A DNA stretch of 64,000 nucleotides from Diplosphaera chodatii. Taxonomy: Eukaryota > Chlorophyta > Trebouxiophyceae > Prasiolales > Stichococcaceae. The translations under genes were made by a program, and so were the position numbers. Where the stretch lies: the NCBI GenBank assembly GCA_032358165.1, contig JAALGY010000059.1, positions 372,001 to 436,000 of the forward strand, read 5' to 3'. Positions 21,996 through 32,847 of the stretch are shown here, one piece after another (positions within the stretch are counted from its first letter, which is position 1; every line of letters starts with the position of its first letter). The notes under the pieces were generated by a model. That model saw nothing but the letters and a program-made list of their open reading frames with translations, was not told the DNA's origin and did not search any database.

Positions 21996-24900
21996 TCACA
22001 GATACTTGCTTTCGGCGCCGTTGCCGCTGCGGCGGGTGCCGTTCGCATCCCCCGCCAGATCGTAATCGTCCAGGCTGTCGGGCAGCGGGCATGAGTCGTG
22101 CGGGTCGATGTCCGCCGGCAGCTCCGGCATCGGCTCCTCTATCGGCCCAGTGGGTCTGCACACCAAGATCAGACGTCTTTCAGGACGCTTCCTGACCAAG
22201 TGTTGTGTTGTACCTCATGCCGTGATCGTGCACGACATGTGTGCAATCAGATTGATCCACCATGAAGCTGCCAGATCTGATTGCGAGGTGTGATGCAAGG
22301 TGTGCAGACAGGCTACATGGACTCACCTTATAGCAGCATTCCACCGCAGTTTTGTCGAGATGCCTTCATACCTGTAAGCATACAGCAGATTGTCAGCTTC
22401 AAGTGTGGACCATCAGACTGCTCTCAATACGCTTCAAGCAATGAACCGCAACAATGTGAGCAGGGCCTGAGTTGGGCGTCTGTGCAACGCCCAGGAGGAG
22501 GCACAGCTGTGCCGTTTGCTGCAGCATGTCTAGCTTATACCAACGGCAGCGTGCGTGCGGACAAACAGTCATAAATCATCATCGTAACATCAGAGGCATA
22601 CGGGGCGGTTGCGACAGGGTTACAGGGTGGGCAGCAGCCGCACCAGTCGCGGTCCAGGTAGCCCAGCGACACCATGGGCAGCGCGCACTTGGACGTGGTG
22701 CACCGGATGGCGGAGCCGCGCTGCAGCCGCATCGTGTGCCGCCCGTCAAAGCTTGCCCTGCATGAGGACAAGCGGGGTTTCATGCAAGCTTGAGACTCAG
22801 CGGCGGTGCACACCAGACCACTGCAGGCTGACAGGGCACAGCAGCACCGCTGGCATGTCAAAGGAGCAACTGTAGTTCACACATCGCCGCCATAGCGAGA
22901 ATGCAGCACACAGCGGTAACAGCACATAGTGACGCGACCAGCCTGCATGTGCAGCCAAACGACTGCCACTTGAGCACCACGACGGTGACATTGCTGTGGC
23001 GGTGCGTGCCTGGCGTGTGAGCGCGCGTGCTTGGGGATCTGCACCACGATCTCCGAGGACTCGGGGACCACCAGGGGGCGGAAGCTCAGCGAGTGCGGCG
23101 CGATGGGTGTGATCAGCGTGCCTGCGGTCCGAATGAGGCTCAGCCTCCAAAGCAGCAGGACTATGCGGCTTTATAGGCTGCAGTGATGTACACCAGGACG
23201 TCAGGCAAGGCAGCTGTTGTCTGGCCACGCACACGCCAAGTCGTGTGGCATGACGCTCTGCTGGCAGAGCAGGTAATTTGCAACAATGCAGAGAGATGTT
23301 CTGCCACGAAGCCAACATAGGGCCACTACAGGACCTGACGCTGTGCGTGTTGCAAGGAGGCAGTCAAGTGCAGGGCACGAGGTTGTGCAGGGGCACCTGC
23401 CACGGAGGGGGCGACCATAGGGCCGCCCGCCGACATGGAGTACGCCGTCGAGCCGCTGGGCGTGGAGATGATCAGCCCGTCTGCCTGCGGACGTACACAA
23501 GAGCATGCAGTCGGTCTACGGACGTACCAAGAGTATGCAACACCGGCAATTCATATTGCTCCTGCTGGGCTGACCCCCACATGCAAGGCCAGGCGACCGA
23601 CCGGGCATTCACACGCTTGTCTAACTCTGTGGCTGTTGCTGGCTGGCCGGCTGTGCTGCACCTGTGGCCGCACCCTGGGCGCACCTGGACGGTGGTGATG
23701 TGGTGCCGGTCGGCGGACACCTGCAGCGTGACCATGGCGGGGGAGGCCCCCCGATCCACCAGGCACTCGTTCAGCACGTGGTGCACCGCCTGCCGCTGCC
23801 CGCCCCTGCACGCGAGCCAGCAGCACGGCGTTCAAGCAGCTGACATGCGGCGCCTGGGGCTGCTCTGATGACAGTTGCGGCTCAAGGTGGCACTGTAATG
23901 AATCCTCTCGACTTGCTCCAGGCCAAAGCACAGCCAGATGACGCGCGTGCAGCGTGCTGTCCGTGTTGCACTCCAGCGACAGATGTGTGCAAACACTGTG
24001 CAGCCGTGAAGTCGCAGGTAGGCCACAGCAGCTCACAGGAAGACTTCGCAGCACTTGCGGGTGCGCAGGGTGCAGAAGACGGGCGCCTCGTTGGCGCCCA
24101 GCACCCGCGACAGCGCATTCTCGAAGTCGTCGACGTCATACGGCGTCAGGAACCCTGCACACAGAGTGGCGGCAGCATGTCCCCACTTCGGACAACGCAA
24201 GCAGATTCAGGATACCAGCTCAGAGCATGTCAGGACGCTTGCAACCTCCAGCGGCTGCAGCATGGGACTCCTGCCTGAATGAGCGTCGGTCAACTGGACA
24301 AACATCTCAGCAGATGACGCACCCAGCGTGCCCATGGCGAAGGCGACCACCGGCGGCAGCGGCTCGTCCGCCACGAACAGGCTGGTCAGGTGCAGCACCG
24401 TGCCGTCGCCGCCGAGCGTGATGCAGAAGTCCGCATCTGCACCCACCATCAACTGCGGTCCGGTCAGCAGCTGAGACCCCTCAAGACTGACAGCGCCGAC
24501 GTGCAAATGTCGGCGCCACAGCAGTGTGTATGAAACTTGGCGGCTGTGCGCCCGATGGAACTGCAGGGGGTGCTGCGGGTTCCTCAGCAGGTGCACGCGC
24601 TCACCGTTGCGGCACGGGTCGAACACGCGGTAGTCGGGGAACTCCCGCGCGACGCGGCGCTCCACCAACACCTCGATGCCCTTGCTCTGCAGCCTGCGCA
24701 GTGGCGCGCTGAGCTACTTACAGACACTGGCATGCCCTGATCTTGTCCCGAAGCAGCATGCGTCCTGTCAGGCATGCCCATCAAAGGCGTCAGCGCTGAC
24801 AGCCGTGCAACTTGGCACAGCCGGCAGGCGCTGGCCTCCGATTCCGGGTCCGCATCCGCCAGCAGCCCTGCCTGACTGAGCCTGGGACAGCAAATGACGA

Positions 24901-26100
24901 AGAGCGTGCTGCGGAAGTTGCCAGCTGCTCACCAGGCGCCGATCTTGCGCAGCGCCGCCGAGGTGCGAGCGCTGCCCGACTTCTTGACGATGAACGCCGT
25001 TTTGGGGCCGCCTCCGTCCCACACCTGCATGCCCACACCCCCCAGCGTTGTTCAAACAGCTGCTCGTGTCCTGCAGCACGCCCTGAACTTGAGCCGTCGG
25101 CATGGTACAGTTTTGCCTCCAGAGTGCAGGTCCAATGGTGCTGGTCCCTATCCAATGACAAAGTGCATAGCCCACTGGTCTACGCGCACTGCATCTTTTC
25201 CTTCAAAACGGCTGTTCGGCGGCAGCCTGCTCACCAGGTGCGCCCGGCGCTGCAGCTGCAGCTCCTCCCCCTGCGTGTCCTCCCACTGCAGCGTCCCGCC
25301 CTTCACGGGGCCTGCGCATGCCAGCCAGCAGGTGCCGAGCTTGGTGGCATGTGGGCAGGAGCGATGCGCACGACAGCATGCTAGTCATCACGCAAAGTGC
25401 AGAAAGGAAACTCCTGTGACGCAGACGATCTAACAAATACGCCATGCAGATGGCAAGCGTCAATCCGTATGACGGATGAGCACCGCGGTGACACCAATGT
25501 GAGCATGCGGCACTTGTACAGCATCATACCCATCGCCCCCAATGTAGTACGCTCTGAGGAAAGCTTACCAGGACGGTTGTGCGGGTGCGAGTCAGCATGT
25601 GACGCCGATGCAGAGCAGGTGGCGCAGATCTTGACGGCCTTGCGCAGCGTGGGGTGCGGGAACAGGCAGGCTGAAGTGGACACGCCGCTGCTGCTGCCGC
25701 TGCCGTGCTTGCTGCCTGCTCCTGAGCTCGAGCACCGCCGCTGCGGTGTGATCATGCTGGCCACGGGGCCTGCTGCTGCACATGCTCTGAGTCGCATGCC
25801 AGCAGCCGTGCCCTCCGTGTGCATCGCTGCTGCCACTGATCCTGCCATTGAGCTGCCACTGAAAGAGACCGCTGATCTCAGGGTTGCAGCACGGGCGGCA
25901 TGCCATGAGCTCAGCGAGGGCAGCTGGCTGTAGTGCTGCCGTCTTGCTGCCTGCCACGCGGTGAGCAGGTTGCCCGCAGCAGAGGCTGGCATTGCTGCAG
26001 ACATGTGTGCCGCCACCGGTGCGGCAGCATGCCTCACCGGCTGTCCGCCCAGCAGCAGCCGCATGGCGGTGGACACGGCCTTGGAGCGCCTCAGTGACAT
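21996..26100 (-). CDS. NAD kinase (ATP-NAD kinase)
   Basis: Eleven exons on the minus strand (26100-25569, 25311-25235, 25024-24933, 24693-24605, 24436-24323, 24154-24037, 23805-23685, 23484-23397, 23121-23010, 22757-22644, 22191-21996) join in phase to 550 residues. Landmarks in order: GGGPKTAFIVKKSG (start of the catalytic fold), FCITLGGDGTVLHL near residues 267-280 with the diagnostic GGDGT, VLGANEAPVFCTLRTRK, HHVLNECLVDRG, DGLIISTPSGSTAYSMSAGG (the conserved STPSGSTAY NAD-binding region), ITPIAPHSLSFRPLVVPES and ASFDGRH. It phosphorylates NAD to NADP using ATP. The N-terminal 170 residues, beginning MSLRRSKAVSTAMRLLLGG, are Ala/Ser/Arg-rich and look like an organelle-targeting and low-complexity extension. 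The C-terminal exon is acidic and outside the usual domain. The intron after 23010 needs a GC donor (CCAG then GCACGC) to stay in phase. Confidence 0.93.
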
Positions 26101-26742
26101 GGTGCCGACTGTGAGGCGGCTTGCATGGTCACGCGCCCACCTGCAAGCTGATTGATCTCGGCGCTGCTAGGGCAACATCCGGTCCTGGCAGGTCGGGGTG
26201 GAGCAGTCCGTCGCGGCCTGGCCGAATCAAGCGGAGCCTCTGACTGATAACGCTAGGCAGCCTGTGATGCTGTCTGCACCCAAGTATCGGAGAGGCTGAC
26301 GCTGCACAAACTGGGAAGCGCTGATGCAAGCGCCCTCTGGTTTGTCAGGCCCACGGCGAAGGCAGCGACGGCACGCGGCACTGATCTGGCAACTCAGCAG
26401 GTTGCCACTGACCAACTTCTGACTGGGCGGTGATCACCACTTGCAGCTGGGTCGCTGGCGACCAAGTGGATTACCTAATGCACTTGGAGTGACCGACCGA
26501 CTGACCACTTTGCAGCCCTCGGCCTAGTACGCGTGGCAGCAGTGCTCGCATATCAGGTCGCATCATATGCACAGGCTTAATATGCATCTGTTGCACAAGC
26601 GGGGCGGGTAAACTCATCTGACAGATCTGTGCCAGTGGAGAATGCGACCTGGCATGCATGGGTTGCCGCGTCCATCTGCCGCCCCATGCCAGCACTCTTA
26701 GCAATTCAAAGAAGCTGGCCTACCACTGGAATGTCCTAACCA
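26101..26742. other. Intergenic region upstream of NAD kinase
   Basis: About 640 bp. It should contain the NAD kinase promoter and the 3' end of the minus-strand kinase gene. No coding features were recognised. Confidence 0.4.
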
Positions 26743-26979
26743 TCAAGCACTGCAGGAGACCATCACAGAGCCAGAAGCTGCTTCCACATGCACGACTGAC
26801 TCGGCCACCTCGCGCCTCCTGGCTGCCAGCTGCGACAAAGCCATGTCGGCAGGAGCTAGCTGCGGCGACGTTGAATCATTCGCCTCCTTAAGTCGCTGCG
26901 ACATTCGTTGGTCTGTCGATCGCCGAGGGTCAGCCACGCCCCACTCAATGGGGGTTGCGTCCATGCCATTTTGTGCCTG
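26743..26979 (-). other. Candidate terminal exon of the kinase tail
   Basis: After an acceptor GTATGCAG the minus strand is open for 78 codons: [19 protein letters not shown]... to [21 protein letters not shown]. Coding-like composition and a clean acceptor support an exon. Attaching it to the kinase is inference from position and strand. Confidence 0.45.
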
Positions 26980-29900
26980 CATACCCAAACATACCCGCGA
27001 TCATTGCGGCTGCAAATTTGTCAGGTCCAGAAAGATCGTGACACTTGCCAAGACTCAGGTAAGCCAGCCACAGCGCCACAATACTGTTGCTACACCTGCT
27101 GCTGCCCAGCTGCACTGTGCTGCGGGCGCCACGTCGTAGCTTGCGCCGCCACTGCTGTTGCCTGCTGCAGGATGGCCTCCTGCGACGCTGCCGCTGTACC
27201 TGGCCCATGCACAGACCGTTTGACCGCTGGCGTTGCTGTCGGCTCCCGTCCCAGAGTCATGCTATTTGTATGCTGCAGGACAGTCTGCTGTTGCTGCATG
27301 TGGCGGCCGGGCTGCTGGTGGTGGCGCACGGCTGTTGCTGCCATGTGGTGCGCCTGTGATGGCTGGTGGCCTCGAGGGTCCGCTTGCCAGTGCGTGGACG
27401 GCTGCCTGCTGTTGGCATGCCATGCCACCTGACGCACCATGAAAGTATATTCAAGTCAGGTGTGTCTCGATAGGGTATGTACAATGTATCCGCAAGTTCA
27501 GCGAGTGCAGCCAGTCACTGCCATCATTTGCCCTCTCCTCGACATGTTGGACGAGATGCTCAAGAGCCACTGCACGTTCACATGGCTCACCTGCGATTGG
27601 CGTATGCCCTGCAGATAGGCTGATGTGGAGGAGGGGTGCGGCTGGCTGCTGATGCTGTCCTGCAACACATGACTACATACTGCATGACACCGTGCAAGCT
27701 GTAAAGCATCAGAGTGACATACGACAAGATGTACAGAAAGCAGTGCAGCATGTTTTTGCAAGCATTGTACTCGGGTGTCGAACCTGCTGGTGCCGCCAAG
27801 GCTGCGGGCGGTGTGCCCTGATAGCGTGCGGCTGAGCTGCTCCCGGGAGGCCTGCAGCACTACCCTGGACACCCACAAGGCCTCCTGCCAATGAACCCCC
27901 TGCATCCAGATTCGGCATACAGCTAGAAGAACCTTGTTTCTTGTTCAAAGCTGCACTGTCAACTGCTATGACGGGAGCTCATGCAGGAATTAGCCTGCAC
28001 AAGCATAACGACGACACAAGCAGGACCCCTGTTGATACACGCACGTGTGGAGCGGCGGTTGCCGCGGGGTGAAGCGTCTGGCTGCAGCGGCTGCTTGGCG
28101 GCACGCTCCGACGTTGCACCCGCGCCGCCGAAGCTGAAGCCTGGCAGCCAAGCGCGCTTCAGCGCGGCCATTCTGCAGTGGTGACTGACATCAATTTGGC
28201 GAATAAGCTACTCTTTGCTATAGCTCGCATGATCCCACGAGTGGTGCCATGTATGGCATCGACGTTTGATGTGCAATCTTGGCCGACAGCTCGCATACAT
28301 CGCACCCAACATTTGATACAGAGGCACGCATGATATCTGGTGGCAGTTGCCAGCACACCGTGGGAAGCTGGGCCCTGTCTTGGGGATTGGCAGATGTACA
28401 CCATTGAGGGCTGCAGAGTGGTGCTGCTGTGCAGCCGCTGCAGCCTGCTGCTGCACTGCTGCATGCTGGTGCTGCTGGTGCTGCTGATGATGGTGGGAGA
28501 CCACGTAGATGGTACCATTCTGCAGCATGCCATTGGGCAGCACCTTGCTGACCTGCTGGTGCAATATCCTGCAGCGTGGCACATGATGGCGTCACAAACT
28601 ATTTGCTGGCACAGAATCCTCTGCAGCAAGCAGAGTGCCACCTGTGATAGTGTCACCTGCTTGGGTGCAACTGCGGCTGTCGGGGTGGCTGGACATGACC
28701 TGGTACTGCTGCCTGCTGTGACGCCTGCACCTGCTGCGCCGCCGCCTCCTGCTGCTGCACTGCTGCTGCCTGCTCCGCCTCCTGACGAAGATGCTGCTGC
28801 AAAGCTGCCTGCAACTTGTGTGAACATATCACAAGCGGACATGTCGAACAGGACACAGGGGAGCAATCAGGCATCCGAACAGTGACACGAGATGCATCAG
28901 TCGGACCATGGGCCCGTGTATCTCCACAGACGCAATGAGTGCACTACTGACGCCTTCCAGCAAGCAGAGGGCAACCTGCGGCAGAGCAGTGCGCCTGCTG
29001 CCGCCAGCTGCTGCATTGACATGCAGGTGCAGCGGGGCCACCATAAGGGGCGCTGGCGTGCTGTCGCCCTGCACAGCCACGTTGGTGTTCATGTTCTTGG
29101 ACGAGACCAGCCCTCTCATATGGCCATGTAGCTTCCATTGTCATGGACACGGGCTTGTAAGTTGTGCATGCAGCAGCAATCAGGTGGTTTCAGTCGCGGA
29201 CCTGGCGCCACTGCTGCCCGTGCGAGCTGCCCTGGCTGATGCCAGCTCCAGGCGTTGGCAGTTGCAATGGGAGCGCCTGAACACCCTGCCCATGCATGAA
29301 GCTGGTACTGTGTGCCTGCAGTTCTGACTCTACATGATGCCAGCATATTGTCCTGCATATCCTGTGCCAGAGACCTGAGCTACATGCATGTTGACTATGC
29401 CCTCGCAATCACTGCACGCAGTATCTCAAGGAGAAACACATGCGCATCAGCTTGAGACGCTTACCGCACCTGGAAGAAGGGGTGCTGCAGTGCCTGCGCT
29501 GCCGTGGGGCGCTGTTCTGGGTCCCATGAGCACAGCGACATCATGAGATCACACGCGGCAGGGCCAGCGCCCGGCACCAGACTGCTCAGTGCCTGCATGC
29601 AGTACGTTCATGCCTATGCGGCTACAGCTGCATACGGCTTCCAGCAGCTGAGGCCGTTGAACGGGGTGGTGAAGTGGATGGCTCTCAGCATTGTCCTCAC
29701 CTGGCCACGGTCTGAGGCAAGAGGTGGGCATGCATGTCTAGACATTGCTCTCTGGTATATGTTTGACAGGCTGTGTTGCTGCGAATGCCCGTCAGCACCG
29801 TCCGCATGCGACACATGATCATGCACCTGCTGCTGTGAGGCGGGGAAGCTGAAGCCCATGGCCGCCGCCAGGCGCTGCCCCTCCGGCCACACCTCGTTGC

Positions 29901-31237
29901 CAGGGCTGCCCATCACCTCGCAGATCTTGGCCAGCTCATCCGGCTGCATGCACCAGCATTGGTAAACGTAAATGTTACTTGTGCTTGAGCCTCACGCAGA
30001 TGCTGTGACGTGCTCAGAATCCATGCTGCAGCACCTCGGAGGCTCCAGGAAACAGTGGGCGCAATGTGAACAGCTCCGCCATGATGGCGCCCACGGCAAA
30101 CATGTCGACCTGCGGTCCATACGTGGTGGCGCGCAGCAGAACCTGTGGGTTGGTGGGCATCAGTAAGAATTTAATCGTTTGTGCAGCTGCATGTGAAGCC
30201 TAAATCAGAAGAGAGGGAGCTGCACGTTGGCACCTGTATCTGTGCATGCATGCCCACATACAAAAGAGGGCCCGCCATTCACAGGAGGCCTGAAGGTTCA
30301 CCTCGGGGGCACGGTACCATCTGGTGGACACATACTCCGTAAAGGCGCCGCCGCCCCGTGTCTCCCGTGCCAGCCCGAAGTCCGCCAGCTTCACGATGTC
30401 GCGGGTCACCAAGATGTTCTCTGCAGCGAGCGAGATATCACTGGTTAATCTGTGCGGTCTGGGGATCACATCATCGAACCAACAACCAAGGGCTTGATCG
30501 TGTGTGCATGGCCGCGCACATATGACTGCAACCTGCCAGGCCACATGCTCAGGTCGGTGTATAGTGCTCTCACCAGGCTTCATGTCACGGTGAAAGTAGC
30601 CGTGCTTGTGCATGTAGGCCAACCCCATCAGGATCTGGAAGGTCAAGTCGCGCACACGCGCCTCCCCAAAAGGTCTTCCGCGCGCCTTCATGAGCTGATA
30701 AAGGTTGCACTCCTGCAGTCAGAGTCGAACCTTCAGTTTCAGCCAAGCATGCAGCGCAGCATTGCAGTGGCGTAGCTGGAGTAAGCATGTCGAGCAACAT
30801 ACATCTGCTGCTCTGACATGCACCTCCTGCATCAATGAGCCCACTGCAGACTGTGTATACGCTCAACATCCTACATTCCGAGTGCAGCCCACCATGTACT
30901 CGAAGACGAAGAACAGCTCCTCATTCTCGCGGATGACCTCGCGCAGCTTGATGATGGCCGGGTGGCTGAGCCGCCGTAGTGAGACAACCTGCATGGTATC
31001 ATAGCAAGCATGTGAGTCGTATGCTTGTGTTGGCATCAAACACACGTGCAATGCCGACATAAGTACGCCTCAAGGCCGGCATTGCATGAGAGTACCTCGC
31101 GCAGGCTGACGCACTCATCCCATGCTTTGAACCGCCGCTTCATCATCTTGATGGCAACCGTCTCGCCATTGCCGCGGTTGACGGCCTTCCACACGGTGCC
31201 ATATGTCCCGTCGCCTAGCTGCCGCTGTAGCTTGTAC
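26743..31237 (-). CDS. MAK/ICK/LF4-type (RCK family, CMGC) protein kinase; start exon and tail incomplete
   Basis: Seven catalytic exons are resolved in phase: 31237-31096, 30988-30893, 30712-30574, 30420-30302, 30142-30035, 29943-29827 and 29592-29470. They encode the P-loop [34 protein letters not shown] (catalytic Lys; the WDEC segment is typical of RCK kinases), [18 protein letters not shown], the catalytic loop [24 protein letters not shown], the activation segment [14 protein letters not shown] with a TEY motif, [20 protein letters not shown] and the C-lobe end [13 protein letters not shown]. This is a Ser/Thr kinase of the MAK/ICK/MOK group, which includes Chlamydomonas LF4, a flagellar-length regulator. 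The first coding exon (a Met plus a few residues before YKLQRQL) was not found. Downstream, Gln/His-rich minus-strand blocks (about 29100-28830, 28870-28650, 28580-28340, 28170-28040) and an open exon 26988-26743 ending [12 protein letters not shown] probably form the long C-terminal tail usual in this family, but their splicing is unresolved. Confidence 0.85.
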
Positions 31238-32809
31238 CTGTCGCATGCAAGTATGAATGAATCTATGCGGTGTCCTTCAGCGGGTCCAGCATCACTCGCG
31301 GGAAATAACTCCCACTAGTGTTTCGATTTGTACCATGCACCATCGAAGTTTGGAGTGGGCACCTTTGCATGTTAGCAGACTGCCGAGGAGATTTCAGCAA
31401 GGTCTTCGACTATGAGCTGTCGAGCAGCAAATACGGGCTGGGTAGCCGGGTGTGCCGCATCTGGGCGGTCGGCCAGGCAGCCTGCCGAAAGGTGTCAACA
31501 GCCAGCTAGAGCGGATCCCTGTCCCAGCAGATCACACAGTGGTCAAATAATGAGCTCAAGGCAGGGTGCATTCGCCAGCTAGCCAACTATCGACTTGAGC
31601 GATGCTGGTCTGGCTGCCTCGCGTTCTCAGCGTTGACTCTCAATCAAAAGCGTCATGCTGGGAGAACCTGACGGTTCAGGTACATGCAGTCCTCAAGAAG
31701 ACATGCTTCTGACATGCCGTACGCATGAGATCAGAAATGAGGACCAAGTTGCAGGTTGGAACTACTTGGTTCATCCAAGGCACAGACTTTCGGCCTCCTG
31801 ATCAAATCTTCATGCTGTCTAGCTTCAAATCGCAGTGAACCAGGCTTGAGGCCATACAAAGCTGCTGAGCTTCCCACTTATTGACGCGTTGCACCTTGCA
31901 CCTTGTTGCGTTCCTGCCTGCAGACACACTGGCATTGCGTAATCGAATGAAAGTACTGGGTAGCTTTAAGGTGCGCAAGCGCTGGGTTTACGACCAGCCG
32001 GTTTGGCAGCAGAGAACAGACCGCAGCGCTTGGACTCGCTGACTGCACGTTCCTCTACGCAACACGCCAAGGCGTCAAAACACCGGCGTGTGTTGTATAG
32101 CTCTTGGACAGGGAGCCGAGCTGCGACGGCCAGGCTGCAGGTGAGGTGCGCGTCATGTGGTGTTGCTCGGCTGTGTGACATGCTCAGCGTGCTGGGCAAT
32201 GCTCCCACACAACCGACAGCGTCAGTCGGCCGGTAATAGCAGGTTGCATGAGCCTGTGCGCTGCTGGGCAAGTTGCTGCCAGCTAGCGGAGTGGTCAGGC
32301 GCCAAGATAGCGGCTGTCTGTCGGGCGGTGCCCATGCATCAGAGGCATCCTGCAGAGACGCTGCCGGCCGGAGCTCGCCGGACGCATGCGTCGTGTCAGC
32401 AATGTGTCGGCTCGCTCGCACATGCGCAGAAGCACGGTGCCGGGCTCTGACTCGGGTGCAGTTGCACTCAGCGATCTATCATGGTCTTCAGCAGCGCACG
32501 GTCGCCAGCAACATCGGCAGCTTCAGATGTGTGCAGGGATACCTTGCGAAGTGATGCAAGCGCCGCATGACTGTGATCAGCCGTTCGGGCGGTCGTATGG
32601 CCCTGACTATTGAGCCTATCACCCTCGGAAACATGCACGCCTGGGAGGCCATTCATGTCTGAGGCAGTGAGACCAGCCGCTCGCTGCTTTCACAGCACCA
32701 CCGTTGGCTGCCCGCGTTCAAATGACTTGTGCCTCTGCAGGTGTGTGCTGGGCCTGTGCAGCGCCAGGGCACACAGCCGCAAGCAACCTAAGGAGCACCT
32801 CAGCCTGTG

Positions 32810-32810
<1 letters not shown>
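31238..32810. other. Intergenic region between divergent genes
   Basis: About 1.6 kb between the minus-strand kinase and the plus-strand beta-helix gene. It must contain the first kinase exon and both promoters; neither is resolved. Open frames here show no family features. Confidence 0.4.

Positions 32811-32840
<30 letters not shown>
32811..32840 (+). repeat. (CAG)10 microsatellite just before the beta-helix gene start
   Basis: Ten perfect CAG units end 7 bases before the ATG at 32848. In the frame of that ATG the run reads as AGC (Ser) and the frame stays open upstream, so initiation further 5' would add a poly-Ser leader before the signal peptide. Confidence 0.95.
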
Positions 32841-32841
<1 letters not shown>

Positions 32842-32847
32842 GGCAGC

